A DNA stretch of 64,000 bases from Marinobacterium halophilum (GTDB lineage Bacteria; Pseudomonadota; Gammaproteobacteria; Pseudomonadales; Balneatricaceae), in NCBI RefSeq assembly GCF_003014615.1, contig NZ_PYGI01000006.1:1-64000 (forward strand). The letters run 5' to 3'. The notes beneath the pieces were generated by a model that saw nothing but the letters and a program-made list of their open reading frames with translations, did not search any database and was not told the origin of the DNA. The stretch's first letter is position 1, and every line of letters begins with the position of its first letter. Below are positions 16,303-25,877 of this stretch, in pieces. The position numbers and the translations under genes were made by a program.

Positions 16303-17085
16303 TCAGGACGTTATCTGTTCCTGCTCTTGTTTGGGGGTGCTTTCACTTTTTCGTGTTTCACCGGACAAACGGTACATTTCATCCAGGTTGATCAATTCGA
16401 CTTCTTTACCATCAACGCGCATCAGTTCCATTTTCTGGAAGCGAGTAAAAATACGGCTGACAGTTTCAACAGCAAGGCCGAGGTAATTGCCGATCTCATT
16501 GCGTGACATGGACAGGCGGAAATTGGATGCCGAATAGCCCCGTGTCTTGAAACGCTGCGAAAGTTTCAGCAGGAAAGTGGCAACACGCTGTTCGGCGTTT
16601 TTCTTGGACAGCAGCAACATCATCTGCTGGTCGTCACGCAATTCCTTACTCATGCTGCGCAGCATCTGACGGCGCAGTTCCGGCAATTGGCCCGACAAAT
16701 CGTCCAGACGTTCAAACGGAATTTCACAAACCGTAGTGGTCTCCAGTACCTTGGCTGACATCGGGTAGGTCTCGGCATCATAGCCGCTAAGCCCAACCAG
16801 CTCTCCCGGGAAGTAGAAGCCGGTGATCTGCTCTTCACCTTCATTGGTCAAGGTGTAGCTTTTGATGGTCCCCGCACGAATGGCATATACCGAGCTGAAC
16901 TCTTCGCCTTGATGGAACAGGTGTTCGCCTTTTTTCAGTGGACGACTCTTCTCGACAATGTCATCCAGACGGTCGATTTCGGTCAGTTCCAAAGATACTG
17001 GTAAGCATAGCGAGCTCAGGCTGCAGGTCTTGCAATGCACCTGAGGCAGGCTGTGCAGCTTTCCTTGATTTTTCCAGTCGGCCAT
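16303..17085 (-). CDS. FNR/Anr-type oxygen-sensing transcription regulator
   Basis: This 260-residue CRP/FNR protein carries the [4Fe-4S] ligands Cys18, Cys21 and Cys27 ([10 protein letters not shown]) plus a central Cys in TTVCEIPF, and so should sense oxygen. A cyclic-nucleotide-type beta barrel (about 45-140) leads to a helix-turn-helix with [20 protein letters not shown] (about 195-215), whose recognition helix E..VSR is that of FNR and reads TTGAT-N4-ATCAA. Such boxes are found upstream of hemN and ccoN in this window. It is the orthologue of Pseudomonas Anr by position, directly after hemN. Confidence 0.94.
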   Translation of the reverse strand: MADWKNQGKLHSLPQVHCKTCSLSSLCLPVSLELTEIDRLDDIVEKSRPLKKGEHLFHQGEEFSSVYAIRAGTIKSYTLTNEGEEQITGFYFPGELVGLSGYDAETYPMSAKVLETTTVCEIPFERLDDLSGQLPELRRQMLRSMSKELRDDQQMMLLLSKKNAEQRVATFLLKLSQRFKTRGYSASNFRLSMSRNEIGNYLGLAVETVSRIFTRFQKMELMRVDGKEVELINLDEMYRLSGETRKSESTPKQEQEQITS

Positions 17086-17189
17086 TAAGAGTATCCTTTG
17101 ATTGGTGAGTCACACGATGGCTATTAGGCGCATTATGTAACATTTACCCTCAAGGGTGAAGCGGCAGGCCCGTGAACCGGGCCTTAACT

Positions 17190-18581
17190 TTAGATGATGC
17201 GGGAAAAGTTGCTGCTTGGTTTCTGTTTGGGAATGTAGATATCAAAAGCCATGCAAATGCGTCGAATGAGCAGACGGCCGGCCGCAGTGACTCGTATCAT
17301 GTCATTATCCAGCTCGATCAAGCCATCGGCGGCAAATTGCTGTAATTCGGCCTGTTCGGCGCCAAAGTAGGAATCAAATGCAATTGCGAAACGTTTTTCG
17401 ATCATGGATTTGCTGACTTCAAACTGACAGATCAGGGCAGTGATGACCGCCCGGCGGATGTGATCGTCAGGGTTGAGCATCACGCCACGTTTAACTGCGT
17501 GCTGCTGTTGGGCAACGGCCTGACTGTAAGCGGCAATATCATGTTCGTTCTGATAGTACACATCACCGATTTGACTGATGGCTGACACGCCCATGGCGAC
17601 CAGATCGCAATCGGAATGGGTCGTATAACCCTGGAAGTTACGATGCAGTTTGCCTTCGGCCTGGGCAATGGCCAGCGTATCGTCAGGCTTGGCGAAATGG
17701 TCCATGCCGATATAGACATAACCGGCATCCAGCAAGCGGTTAATGCTGTTCTGCAGGATACGCAGCTTTTCTTCGGCGGAGGGTAAATCTTCTGCACGGA
17801 TATGCTTCTGTGAACGGAAGCGGTCTGGCAGGTGTGCGTAATTGAAGACTGATAAACGGTCAGGACTCATGTCGATCACGGTTTCGAGCGTATCGGCGAA
17901 GCTTTGTTCACTCTGATGTGGCAGGCCATAGATCAAGTCCATATTAATTGACTTGAATCCCAAGGTACGAGACCGGTCAAGCACTGCAGCAACCTGCTCG
18001 GTTGGCTGGATGCGGTTGACGGCTTGCTGTACCAAAGGATTGACGTCCTGTACCCCCAGGCTGATACGGTTGAAGCCAATCTCGCGGAGCACGGCAAGGG
18101 TGTCGTCACCGGCTTCACGGGGATCTATTTCGATCGAGTAATCGCCCTTGTCATCATCACGCAGGTTGAAGTTGTTACGCAGGGCCTGCATCAGCTCACG
18201 CATCTGTTCATCGCTGATGAAGGTCGGCGTACCACCGCCCCAATGCAACTGGTTCACGGTGCGTTCATCACGGTACCAAGTGGACAGTTGTGCCATCTCC
18301 TGATACAGCGTATCCAAATAGGGCTGTGCCTTTTTGCGATTGCGGGTGATGACCTTATTGCAGGCACAGTAGTAGCAGACATGTGCACAGAAAGGGATAT
18401 GCACATACAGTGACAGGGGCGCACTATGGTCTGCGCTGTCACGACCGGCGTTGATCAGCTGGTCGGCCGTGAGTTCGGAGTCGAACTGAATGGCCGTTGG
18501 ATAGGAAGTGTAGCGTGGGCCTGAAAGATCGTAACGGCGGATAAGTTCCAGATCCCAGCTGACGTTGCTCTGATGAGTCAC
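17190..18581 (-). CDS. hemN: oxygen-independent coproporphyrinogen III oxidase HemN
   Basis: HemN converts coproporphyrinogen III to protoporphyrinogen IX without oxygen, supplying heme for the oxidase genes upstream. The 463-residue radical-SAM protein has the cluster motif CAHVCYYCAC near residues 60-70, GGGTPTF near 112, and the N-terminal RYDLSGPRYTSYPTA of the family. A perfect FNR/Anr box and a TATAAT lie in front of it. It stands between the cco maturation genes and the regulator gene. Confidence 0.95.
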   Translation of the reverse strand: MTHQSNVSWDLELIRRYDLSGPRYTSYPTAIQFDSELTADQLINAGRDSADHSAPLSLYVHIPFCAHVCYYCACNKVITRNRKKAQPYLDTLYQEMAQLSTWYRDERTVNQLHWGGGTPTFISDEQMRELMQALRNNFNLRDDDKGDYSIEIDPREAGDDTLAVLREIGFNRISLGVQDVNPLVQQAVNRIQPTEQVAAVLDRSRTLGFKSINMDLIYGLPHQSEQSFADTLETVIDMSPDRLSVFNYAHLPDRFRSQKHIRAEDLPSAEEKLRILQNSINRLLDAGYVYIGMDHFAKPDDTLAIAQAEGKLHRNFQGYTTHSDCDLVAMGVSAISQIGDVYYQNEHDIAAYSQAVAQQQHAVKRGVMLNPDDHIRRAVITALICQFEVSKSMIEKRFAIAFDSYFGAEQAELQQFAADGLIELDNDMIRVTAAGRLLIRRICMAFDIYIPKQKPSSNFSRII

Positions 18582-18614
18582 TACTACACCTCTCGGATAA
18601 TGATCGAAAGATTT

Positions 18615-18657
18615 ATTATAGGGGCAGTGGGGGTATGTGGTGGTTGATGAATATCAA
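18615..18657 (-). promoter_or_regulatory. Anr/FNR-dependent class II promoter of hemN
   Basis: A perfect box TTGATGAATATCAA occupies 18644-18657. On the minus strand, 23 bases separate it from TATAAT (18615-18620). This spacing puts the box centre near -41.5 from a start site at about 18609, the class II FNR arrangement. The box overlaps the stop codon of the preceding gene. Confidence 0.85.
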
Positions 18658-19328
18658 GCGTGTTGCAACCATAATGGCCACGGCAGGGTTGCGATACCAA
18701 ACAGGATGACAATTGCACCGGCTGTACGGCGGGTACCCTTGTGTTGCAGCAGTTGGCGCAGCTGGCGTGCCAGCAGTGCGGTAGTAAGCATTGCGGGCAA
18801 TGTGCCCAGACCAAACAGTGCCATCAGGGCTGCGCTGGTGGCGGGTGTGCTGCCAACGCTTCCTGTCCAGAGCAGGGTGGTATACACCAGACCGCAGGGT
18901 AGCCAGCCCCAGAGTCCGCCCAGTGCAAGTGACTTGGGCAGTGTGTCTGCTGGCAGCAGATAGCGACTGGCGGGCTGGATGCGGCGCCAGAAGACACCGC
19001 CGATGCGCTCAAGGTAAGCGGCCCCTCGCCACCAGCCTGCGATGTACAGACCCATGATGACCATGATCAGTGCGGCAAAGCTGCGCAGAATAAGAGTCAG
19101 ATCGGGGTTGTTGAACAGGGTGCTGCCCAGTTGGCCAACTATAAAGCCAGCTATGGCATAGCTGATAATGCGGCCGGTATTAAATGCTACCAGCAATGGT
19201 AGCCCTTTTTGACCGGCCGCACTGCTGCTCATGGCAACACTACCGGCGATGCCGCCACACATGCCAATGCAGTGGGTGCTGCCAGCCAGACCGAATAGCA
19301 GGGCTGACACGACGAGGGTCGGCTCCAT
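18654..19328 (-). CDS. TauE/SafE-like (DsbD-related) membrane protein of the cco cluster
   Basis: The 224-residue protein has about six helices and the cysteine motif STHCIGMCGG near residues 17-26, with a second motif GWLPCGLVY near 147-155. This is the family annotated 'sulfite exporter TauE/SafE' but found next to ccoS in many proteobacteria. A role in copper or redox delivery for cbb3 oxidase assembly is likely from position, not from a known activity. Its start overlaps the ccoS stop by one base, so it is the last gene of the ccoGHIS unit. Confidence 0.82.
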   Translation of the reverse strand: MEPTLVVSALLFGLAGSTHCIGMCGGIAGSVAMSSSAAGQKGLPLLVAFNTGRIISYAIAGFIVGQLGSTLFNNPDLTLILRSFAALIMVIMGLYIAGWWRGAAYLERIGGVFWRRIQPASRYLLPADTLPKSLALGGLWGWLPCGLVYTTLLWTGSVGSTPATSAALMALFGLGTLPAMLTTALLARQLRQLLQHKGTRRTAGAIVILFGIATLPWPLWLQHA

Positions 19329-19528
19329 CAGGAATGCTTGTCCTTGCCTTCGTCTTTTTTAATACGGGCATCATCCGGGATAAGTGCGTCATCGTCGTCA
19401 AACAGGATGCGGTGTGCCGGTGACTCCAGATCGTCGAACTGTCCCTGCTTGACGCTCCAGAAGAAAGCCCAGGTGGCGACACCTGCCAGAATGATCGCCA
19501 GCGGAATAAGTAGATAAAGAATATCCAT
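19328..19528 (-). CDS. ccoS: cbb3 oxidase assembly protein CcoS
   Basis: CcoS is a tiny membrane protein needed for cofactor insertion in the cbb3 oxidase. The 66 residues begin with one hydrophobic helix (MDILYLLIPLAIILAGVATW) followed by the family hallmark WSVKQGQFDDLESP. An acidic/lysine tail follows. It starts 3 bp after the ccoI stop. Confidence 0.94.
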   Translation of the reverse strand: MDILYLLIPLAIILAGVATWAFFWSVKQGQFDDLESPAHRILFDDDDALIPDDARIKKDEGKDKHS

Positions 19529-19531
19529 GAA

Positions 19532-21994
19532 CTACTCCTTGAGCGTGCGGCGAATGCGGGGCGGACGTGACAGTCGCATGGCATTGCCGACCACGATAAG
19601 TGAACTGGCTGACATGCCAACGGCCGCCATATAGGGTGCGATGAAGCCCAGAGCGGCCAATGGTAATGCAACCAGGTTGTACAGCAGCGCCCACGCCAGG
19701 TTTTCCCGGATGACGGTGCGCGTTTTGCGGGCCACCAGCAGTGCCAGTGCCAAGCGCTCAAGCTCACTTGAGATCAATACCGCATCGGCGCTGGTTTTGG
19801 CCAGATCGGTCGCAGATCCCATGGCGATCGAGGTGCGCGCTCCGGCCAGTACGGGAATGTCGTTGATGCCATCGCCAACCATGATAACGCTGGCACCTTC
19901 GGCTTGTAACGAGTTGATATAGCTTAACTTTTCGTCGGGTGAAACACCCTGTCGTACAGTATCAATACCCAGTTCGGCGGCAACACGGGCCGCTGCGGAG
20001 GAATCGTCACCGGTCAGCATGCCGACCTGTAGCCCCAGGCGCTTTAGTGTATTGACGGTGATGCGGGCATCTTGGCGAACCTGATCATCCAGTGCAAACC
20101 AGGCCAGTGCTCCGTCAGAGTCCGCGAGCAGCAGCCATTGCAGATGGTCGTCAGGCTGGAGGGGAGGCTGGTCAGTGTATAGCTCAGCGGCATAGGCAGG
20201 CTTGCCGATGCGGTAGCGTATACCATCAATTTCACCTTCGACCCCGGCATTGACCTGCACGCGGATGTTGTCAGCCGGATGCGTAAAGTAGGCGTGGAAC
20301 GCTTTCGCAATGGGATGCTCTGAGGCCTGTTCCAGTGCAGCGGCGATGGCGTAAGGGTTAAGGTTATTCAGCTCGCGGGCAGGTTGCATGCGTTGAATGC
20401 TTAGATTGCCTTCGGTAAGAGTACCGGTCTTGTCGAAAATGACATGGGTCGCACTGGCCAAACCTTCCAATACATGTCCGCGGGTGATCAGCAGTCCTTG
20501 CTGTCTGAGTGTGCCGGTCGCAGCTGTCAGCGCGGTGGGGGTTGCCAGTGACAATGCGCAGGGACAGGTAACCACCAGAACTGACAGGGTAACCCAGAAG
20601 GCGTCGGCCGGTGAGACCAGGTACCAGCCGGTAGCGACGGTCGCTGAAGTTAGCAAAACGGCCAAGACAAAATAGCGTGCGACCCGGTCGGCAAGGCGTG
20701 CCGTCATCGGTTTTTCAGCATGCGCGCGGTCCAGCAGGCCGACGATAGCGGACAGGCGGGTGTTAACGCCTACTTCGCTGATGCGGACCTGAAGTGGATG
20801 TTCGACATTGATGGTGCCGCCAACCACGGTATCGCCCGGTTGTTTGCTGAGGGGAAGGTACTCGCCGGTCAGCGCCGATTCGTCGACAGAGCTGGTGCCG
20901 TCGATGATTACGCCATCGGCGGGTAAAGTATGGCCGGGTCGCACCAGGACAATATCGCCCGGTTTCAGTTCGGCAGCAGGCAGCATCCGTTCCTGTCCGT
21001 TTTCCAGCACGGTAGCACTGGTGGGCAGCAGGTCCAGCAGGGCGTTGCCGGCGCGTCCGGTGCGGTGGCGTGCCTGCATCTCCACATAGCGACCGATCAG
21101 CAGGAAAAAGGTGAACATGGTTACAGAGTCATAATACACCTCGCCGGTGGTCATGACCGTAGCCCAGATACTGGCCAGGTAGGCACCGCCAATGGCGATT
21201 GAAACGGGTACATCCATGCTCAGATGTCGACTGCGGATATCGCGCACCGCAGCAACAAAGAAGGGGCGTGCGGCGTAGAAAACGACCGGAGTCGTGATAA
21301 TCAAACTGCTCCAGCGAATGAATTCGACGAAGCGTGCTTCCATGTCTTGCAGGGCACCGGCATACAGTGCAATGGCCATCATCATGACCTGCATCATGCC
21401 GACGCCGGCAATGCCCAGGCGCCGGATAGCCCGTTTCTGCTCTTGCTCGAGCAGCTGCTCTTCCTTGTTGGGGTGGAATGGGTGAGCCTTGTACCCGATG
21501 CGGCTGACTTCGGCAAACAGGGTGCTCAGCTTACAGGTGTCGGGATTCCAGATAAGGTGGGCGCGGTGGTTGCTCAGGTTGACGCTGAACTGCTCGACGC
21601 CTGCCTGGTTGCTGAGGTGATGCTCCAGCAACCAGATGCAGGCAGCGCAGGTGATTCCTTCAATGACCAGTGTGGCTTCTGCTTTGTCCGTACCCAATTT
21701 GCGTACAAAACCGGCCTGGACAGCACTTGAGTCGTACATGGCCAATTCGTCGGCATGCACGGCGTCGGCGGTCCGGGTGTCGAGACTCGGCGCGGTATTG
21801 TCGCGATGGCGGTAGAAGTTATCCAGGCCGCCATCAACTATTGTTTGCGCAACGGCCTGGCAGCCGGGACAGCACATGGGTTGGGCATTACCATCAATGA
21901 TGGTGGTGTAATCAGTGCCCGCAGGCACAGGGAGGCCGCAGTGGAAGCATGCAAGCCGTTCCGGCGCCCGCAACACGGTCATATCAAGGCTCAC
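19532..21994 (-). CDS. ccoI: copper-translocating P-type ATPase CcoI
   Basis: CcoI moves copper across the inner membrane for the Cu-B centre of the cbb3 oxidase. The 820-residue protein has an N-terminal cysteine-rich region ([17 protein letters not shown]), a heavy-metal-associated domain with [12 protein letters not shown], the transport motif [14 protein letters not shown], the phosphorylation site [10 protein letters not shown], and the hinge [13 protein letters not shown]. About eight membrane helices are visible. Its start overlaps ccoH by four bases. Confidence 0.94.
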   Translation of the reverse strand: MSLDMTVLRAPERLACFHCGLPVPAGTDYTTIIDGNAQPMCCPGCQAVAQTIVDGGLDNFYRHRDNTAPSLDTRTADAVHADELAMYDSSAVQAGFVRKLGTDKAEATLVIEGITCAACIWLLEHHLSNQAGVEQFSVNLSNHRAHLIWNPDTCKLSTLFAEVSRIGYKAHPFHPNKEEQLLEQEQKRAIRRLGIAGVGMMQVMMMAIALYAGALQDMEARFVEFIRWSSLIITTPVVFYAARPFFVAAVRDIRSRHLSMDVPVSIAIGGAYLASIWATVMTTGEVYYDSVTMFTFFLLIGRYVEMQARHRTGRAGNALLDLLPTSATVLENGQERMLPAAELKPGDIVLVRPGHTLPADGVIIDGTSSVDESALTGEYLPLSKQPGDTVVGGTINVEHPLQVRISEVGVNTRLSAIVGLLDRAHAEKPMTARLADRVARYFVLAVLLTSATVATGWYLVSPADAFWVTLSVLVVTCPCALSLATPTALTAATGTLRQQGLLITRGHVLEGLASATHVIFDKTGTLTEGNLSIQRMQPARELNNLNPYAIAAALEQASEHPIAKAFHAYFTHPADNIRVQVNAGVEGEIDGIRYRIGKPAYAAELYTDQPPLQPDDHLQWLLLADSDGALAWFALDDQVRQDARITVNTLKRLGLQVGMLTGDDSSAAARVAAELGIDTVRQGVSPDEKLSYINSLQAEGASVIMVGDGINDIPVLAGARTSIAMGSATDLAKTSADAVLISSELERLALALLVARKTRTVIRENLAWALLYNLVALPLAALGFIAPYMAAVGMSASSLIVVGNAMRLSRPPRIRRTLKE

Positions 21995-22506
21995 TGTGGA
22001 ATCAGAGAGTAGCTGAGCTGCTCGTTATAGGGGGGCAGTATTTCCTGACGCAACTGCCAGCTCTCATCGGTAGGTGACAGTGACAGGAAGCGTCTGCCGC
22101 TGATCATTCCTTCCAGGCTACCGACGTAGAGACCCTTACCGTCCACGCTGCGCAGTGTCAGGATCTGGTCATACTTCTGGTGAGTCGGGTGAATGATATT
22201 CAGGTGCAGTTCGGTCGGGTAGGTCTTGATGGCACCACTCAGGCTCAAGTTGATATCGCCGGTCAGCGTATCCAGACGCAATGCGCCCATCAATTCAAGC
22301 TGTTGGGCCATGTCAGCCTTGGATGTATCGATATTCATCCCACGTGCGATCTTGTAATAGTCTTCCTTAACCACGCCGTCGCTGGTTGTGATGGCAACAT
22401 AGATAAAGATGCTGGCATAGATGAAGACCGCAATCAAAGGTGCCAGGATAAACCAGAGCCAGGGTTGCTTGAACCAGGGAGCCGGGGTGTTTGCGTGTGT
22501 GTTCAT
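21991..22506 (-). CDS. ccoH: cbb3 oxidase assembly protein CcoH (FixH)
   Basis: The 171-residue protein has one membrane helix (about 13-35, [18 protein letters not shown]) and a periplasmic FixH domain. The sequence [14 protein letters not shown] is the family's best conserved stretch. CcoH stabilises the assembling oxidase and works with CcoI. The gene overlaps ccoI by ATGA and follows a hairpin after ccoG. Confidence 0.93.
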   Translation of the reverse strand: MNTHANTPAPWFKQPWLWFILAPLIAVFIYASIFIYVAITTSDGVVKEDYYKIARGMNIDTSKADMAQQLELMGALRLDTLTGDINLSLSGAIKTYPTELHLNIIHPTHQKYDQILTLRSVDGKGLYVGSLEGMISGRRFLSLSPTDESWQLRQEILPPYNEQLSYSLIPQ

Positions 22507-22526
22507 GACACTCCTTACATAAAGAG

Positions 22527-22550
22527 ACGGCCAGAAAAAAACCTGGCCGT
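22527..22550 (-). other. intercistronic hairpin between ccoG and ccoH
   Basis: ACGGCCAG (22527-22534) pairs exactly with CTGGCCGT (22543-22550) around an A-rich loop (U-rich in the mRNA). No U-run follows the stem, so partial termination or mRNA processing is more likely than full termination. Confidence 0.55.
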
Positions 22551-22580
22551 CATTCTAACCGATATTAACGGTTTCAGGGA

Positions 22581-24005
22581 CTATCGCTGAGGTATAGGAC
22601 CAAGGAAACGACTTTCAGTTTCAATGCTTATTTCGGATTTATCCTCGGCCTGCACTTTGAACAGGATGGTCGAATTGGGTGCGGATAATTGCTCGGGTGC
22701 AATCTGCAGGCGTATGGGGTACGTCAGCAACTCGCCTGCGGCAATGGTGATCTGTGGATCATTGATCATCTCTAGCCCGTCGAGGCCAGAAATCGAGATG
22801 GTGTAGTTATGCTCGACCTGCTCTTTGTTGGCTACTTTGAGCGTGTAAACATTCTCAATCTTGCCGGATGGTGTGTTGGTATACAGTTGCCCACGGTCGC
22901 GGATGATATCAACTTCCAGTGGCACGCGGTCGGTAATCGCCCATGCAAACGCAGCGAACATCACCAGCAGCGCGGCAAAGTAGCCGATCAGGCGCGGGCG
23001 CAGAAGCTTGGTTTCCTTGCCGCTTAACGCATGTTCAGTGGTGTAACGTACCAATCCTGGTGCATAACCCATGCGTTTCATCATGTCATCACAGGCGTCG
23101 ACACAAGCGCCGCAAGCAACGCATTCGTACTGCAGGCCGTCGCGGATGTCGATGCCAACAGGGCAGACGTGTACGCAGGCATAGCAGTCAATGCAGTCGC
23201 CCAGTCCAGAGGCGTCCTTATCGACATTTTTCTTACGACTACCGCGCGGTTCGCCACGAGCTTCGTCATATGAAATAACCAGTGTGTCCTGGTCGAACAT
23301 TACGCTTTGGAAACGAGCGTATGGACACATGTAAATGCAAACCTGTTCGCGCAGCCAGCCGGCATTGCCATATGTGGCAACGGTAAAGAAGGCGAGCCAC
23401 CAGGTTTCCCAGGGGCCGAGATCCCAGGCCATGATGTCGGGTATCAATTCACGAATGGGCGAGAAGTAGCCTACAAATGCAACCCCAGATGCGGCGGCGA
23501 TGGCGAGCCAGAGAGTGTGCTTGGCGGTTTTGCGGAGCGCCTTTTCGGCGTTCATGGGTTGTTTGTCCTGGCGCATGCGCTTGTTGCGATCACCTTCGGT
23601 AATGCGCTCGGCCCAGATGAACAGCCAAGTCCAGACAAACTGCGGGCAGGCGTAACCACACCAGAGACGGCCTGCAAAAACGGTCACAAAGAACAGTGTG
23701 AAGGCAAGGATGATCAGCAGCCAAGATAGCAACATGAAGTCCTGAGGCCAGAAGGTCATACCGAAAATATGGAACTGACGGTTGGGCAGGTCAAACAGTA
23801 TTGCCTGGCGTCCGTCGTATTGAATCCAGGAGGCGCCGTAGAACATTGCCAGCATCAGGAAGCCGGAAATGATACGGAAATTTTTGAACAGGCCTTTATA
23901 AAACTTGACGTAAATATGTTCGCGCTTGGCATAGAGGTTGTAGGCCTCTGCCTCCTGCTTACCCGATTTTTTGGGGGTTACGTCCTTTACCGGTATCTGA
24001 TTCAT
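22581..24005 (-). CDS. ccoG: cytochrome oxidase accessory protein CcoG (FixG/RdxA)
   Basis: CcoG is a membrane ferredoxin-like protein that helps reduce copper for cbb3 oxidase assembly. The 474 residues contain about five helices, the motif GRLWCGYACPQ near 130, two [4Fe-4S] motifs (CIDCYACVHVCPVGIDIR and CVACGACVDACDDMM) near 260-310, and a C-terminal immunoglobulin-like FixG domain. It heads the ccoGHIS transcription unit, separated from ccoP by a terminator. Confidence 0.95.
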   Translation of the reverse strand: MNQIPVKDVTPKKSGKQEAEAYNLYAKREHIYVKFYKGLFKNFRIISGFLMLAMFYGASWIQYDGRQAILFDLPNRQFHIFGMTFWPQDFMLLSWLLIILAFTLFFVTVFAGRLWCGYACPQFVWTWLFIWAERITEGDRNKRMRQDKQPMNAEKALRKTAKHTLWLAIAAASGVAFVGYFSPIRELIPDIMAWDLGPWETWWLAFFTVATYGNAGWLREQVCIYMCPYARFQSVMFDQDTLVISYDEARGEPRGSRKKNVDKDASGLGDCIDCYACVHVCPVGIDIRDGLQYECVACGACVDACDDMMKRMGYAPGLVRYTTEHALSGKETKLLRPRLIGYFAALLVMFAAFAWAITDRVPLEVDIIRDRGQLYTNTPSGKIENVYTLKVANKEQVEHNYTISISGLDGLEMINDPQITIAAGELLTYPIRLQIAPEQLSAPNSTILFKVQAEDKSEISIETESRFLGPIPQR

Positions 24006-24083
24006 GCCAGTACCTACAGCTGGTTGCGTCGACAGGTCAATCCCAAACGTATTAGGAATGCTGAATATTATACTAGTGCGACA

Positions 24084-24124
24084 ACAAAAAAGGCGACATG
24101 ACTTGCATCATGTCGCCTTTTGTT
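24084..24124 (-). terminator. terminator of the ccoNOQP operon
   Basis: A 13-bp stem (AAGGCGACATGA with TCATGTCGCCTT) and a six-base loop lie after the ccoP stop. On the minus strand it is followed by a T-run interrupted by G, a typical intrinsic terminator. Confidence 0.88.
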
Positions 24125-24137
24125 CAGCCAGAATAAC

Positions 24138-25034
24138 TTATTTGTTAGACAGGCTGTAGACGTAGGCAGTGATCAAGTGGATCTTGTCTTCAGACAGCAG
24201 ATCTTTCTGGGCAGGCATTACACCTGCACGGCCAGCACGAATAGTGTGTGCAATCTGCTTGAAAGAGCCGCCATACAGCCAGATATCGTCGGTCAGGTTC
24301 GGTGCGCCCAAGGCATGCATGCCCTTGGCGTCCTGGCCATGACACGCTGTACACAATGCCTGGAACTGCTTTTCACCATTGCTGATATCGGTACCCGGGA
24401 TGGCTTCCTGGCCACTCAGAGTCATGACATAGCTGGAAACGTCACGTACGCCATCTTCACCCAGTACGGCGCTCCATGCAGGCATGCCACCGTTACGACC
24501 GTTGACCAGCGTCTGCTTGATGGTGGCCGGTTCGCCGCCATACAGCCAGTCGTTGTCAGTCAGATTGGGAAAGCCAATTGCGCCGGTGCCGGCAGCGCCA
24601 TGGCAGACAGAACAGTTGTTGGCGAACATGCGCTGGCCCATTTTCAGGCCGGCGGCATTTTCAGGCTTCTGCAGGTCTTCAACGGAGAGAGTGGCATACT
24701 GCGCGAATACCGGGCGGTAAACCTCCTCGGCGTGCTGCATTTCCTGCTCCCACTGATTGGCAGATGTCCAACCCAGCAGACCTTTGAAGTTACCCAGACC
24801 CGGGTACAACATCAGGTAGCCCAGACCGAAGATGACGGTTGCTACGAACATGTAGAACCACCACTGCGGCAGCGGGTTGTCGAACTCCTCGATACCGTCA
24901 TAGACATGACCGACGGTTTCTTCAGTCGTTTCCTTGAACTTTTCACCCTTGCGAGTAGCAAAGAGTAGCCATGCGCAGCCTAAAATGACTGCCAGGGTAA
25001 TCACCGTTACCCATGCGCTCCAGAAAGCACTCAT
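24138..25034 (-). CDS. ccoP: cbb3 oxidase diheme subunit CcoP
   Basis: CcoP accepts electrons for the cbb3 oxidase. The 298-residue protein has two N-terminal helices (about 5-25 and 58-80) and two cytochrome c domains with CSVCH near 140 and CTACH near 228, each followed by a distal Met in its domain. The length is usual. The start overlaps ccoQ by four bases. Confidence 0.95.
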   Translation of the reverse strand: MSAFWSAWVTVITLAVILGCAWLLFATRKGEKFKETTEETVGHVYDGIEEFDNPLPQWWFYMFVATVIFGLGYLMLYPGLGNFKGLLGWTSANQWEQEMQHAEEVYRPVFAQYATLSVEDLQKPENAAGLKMGQRMFANNCSVCHGAAGTGAIGFPNLTDNDWLYGGEPATIKQTLVNGRNGGMPAWSAVLGEDGVRDVSSYVMTLSGQEAIPGTDISNGEKQFQALCTACHGQDAKGMHALGAPNLTDDIWLYGGSFKQIAHTIRAGRAGVMPAQKDLLSEDKIHLITAYVYSLSNK

Positions 25035-25228
25035 TTGTCGTCTCTCCTGTTATGGGGCTCGTTCTGGTCTGTTTGCTCACCCGTTTCCTTCTCTTCATCC
25101 GCGAAGGGGAGGTTGGATGCCTCATCAAACCCCTTCTTGTTGCCGGGTAGTAATACCCAGGCGAAGAGGCCGATGAAGGTGATCAGCATAATGACCGGAA
25201 TGTAAGGACCATAAACCTCGTAACTCAC
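25031..25228 (-). CDS. ccoQ: cbb3 oxidase small subunit CcoQ
   Basis: The 65-residue protein has one membrane helix (about 10-28, IPVIMLITFIGLFAWVLLPG) followed by NKKGFDEASNLPFADEE, the CcoQ pattern. It stabilises the oxidase complex. It sits 6 bp after ccoO and overlaps ccoP. Confidence 0.93.
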   Translation of the reverse strand: MSYEVYGPYIPVIMLITFIGLFAWVLLPGNKKGFDEASNLPFADEEKETGEQTDQNEPHNRRDDK

Positions 25229-25234
25229 TGAAAA

Positions 25235-25855
25235 TTACCGCTTGTTTGTGTAAACAGAGTGCGTTTTACCCAGTGACTGCAGGTAGGCGACCAGAGCATC
25301 AATCTCGGTCTTACCCTGGACGTCGTCACGGGCGGTGCTGATCTGTTCATCGGTGTACGGTACGCCCAGCTTGCGCAGAGCTGTCATCTTCGCTGCCGTA
25401 TCCTTGCCGCTCAGCTTGTTGTCAAACAGCCAAGGATAGGATGGCATCTTGGATGCAGGGACAACGTCACGCGGGTTGTACAGGTGCGCTTTCTGCCAGT
25501 CGTCGGAGTAACGCTCGCCGACACGGGCCAAGTCAGGACCGGTACGCTTTGAACCCCACAGGAACGGGTGCTCCCATACGTGCTCGTTAGCGGTCGAGTA
25601 GTGACCGTAACGCTCGGTTTCAGCACGGAACGGGCGGATCATCTGGGTGTGACATACATGACAGCCTTCACGGATGTAGATGTCACGCCCTTCCAGTTCC
25701 AGTGCGTCATAGGTGCGCAGTCCTTCGATCGGCTTGGTAGTCGAGCTCTGGAAGAACAACGGCACAATTTCTGCCAGGCCACCACCGCTGATCACGATAA
25801 TGATCAGCAGGATCATGAGGCCGATATTCTTTTCAATCGTATCGTGTTTGATCAT
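25235..25855 (-). CDS. ccoO: cbb3 oxidase monoheme subunit CcoO
   Basis: CcoO is a membrane-anchored cytochrome c. The 206-residue protein has an N-terminal helix (about 11-30) and the heme motif [13 protein letters not shown] near residues 59-71, with PSYPWLF containing the region of the axial Met (MPSYPW) near 138. It follows ccoN with a 22-bp gap. Confidence 0.95.
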   Translation of the reverse strand: MIKHDTIEKNIGLMILLIIIVISGGGLAEIVPLFFQSSTTKPIEGLRTYDALELEGRDIYIREGCHVCHTQMIRPFRAETERYGHYSTANEHVWEHPFLWGSKRTGPDLARVGERYSDDWQKAHLYNPRDVVPASKMPSYPWLFDNKLSGKDTAAKMTALRKLGVPYTDEQISTARDDVQGKTEIDALVAYLQSLGKTHSVYTNKR

Positions 25856-25877
25856 TGCTATCTGCTCCTCGTCTCAA

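Noticed and set aside
17166-17184. 7-bp stem AGGCCCG/CGGGCCT after hemN
   Set aside because: Short and without a T-run on the minus strand; not convincing as a terminator.
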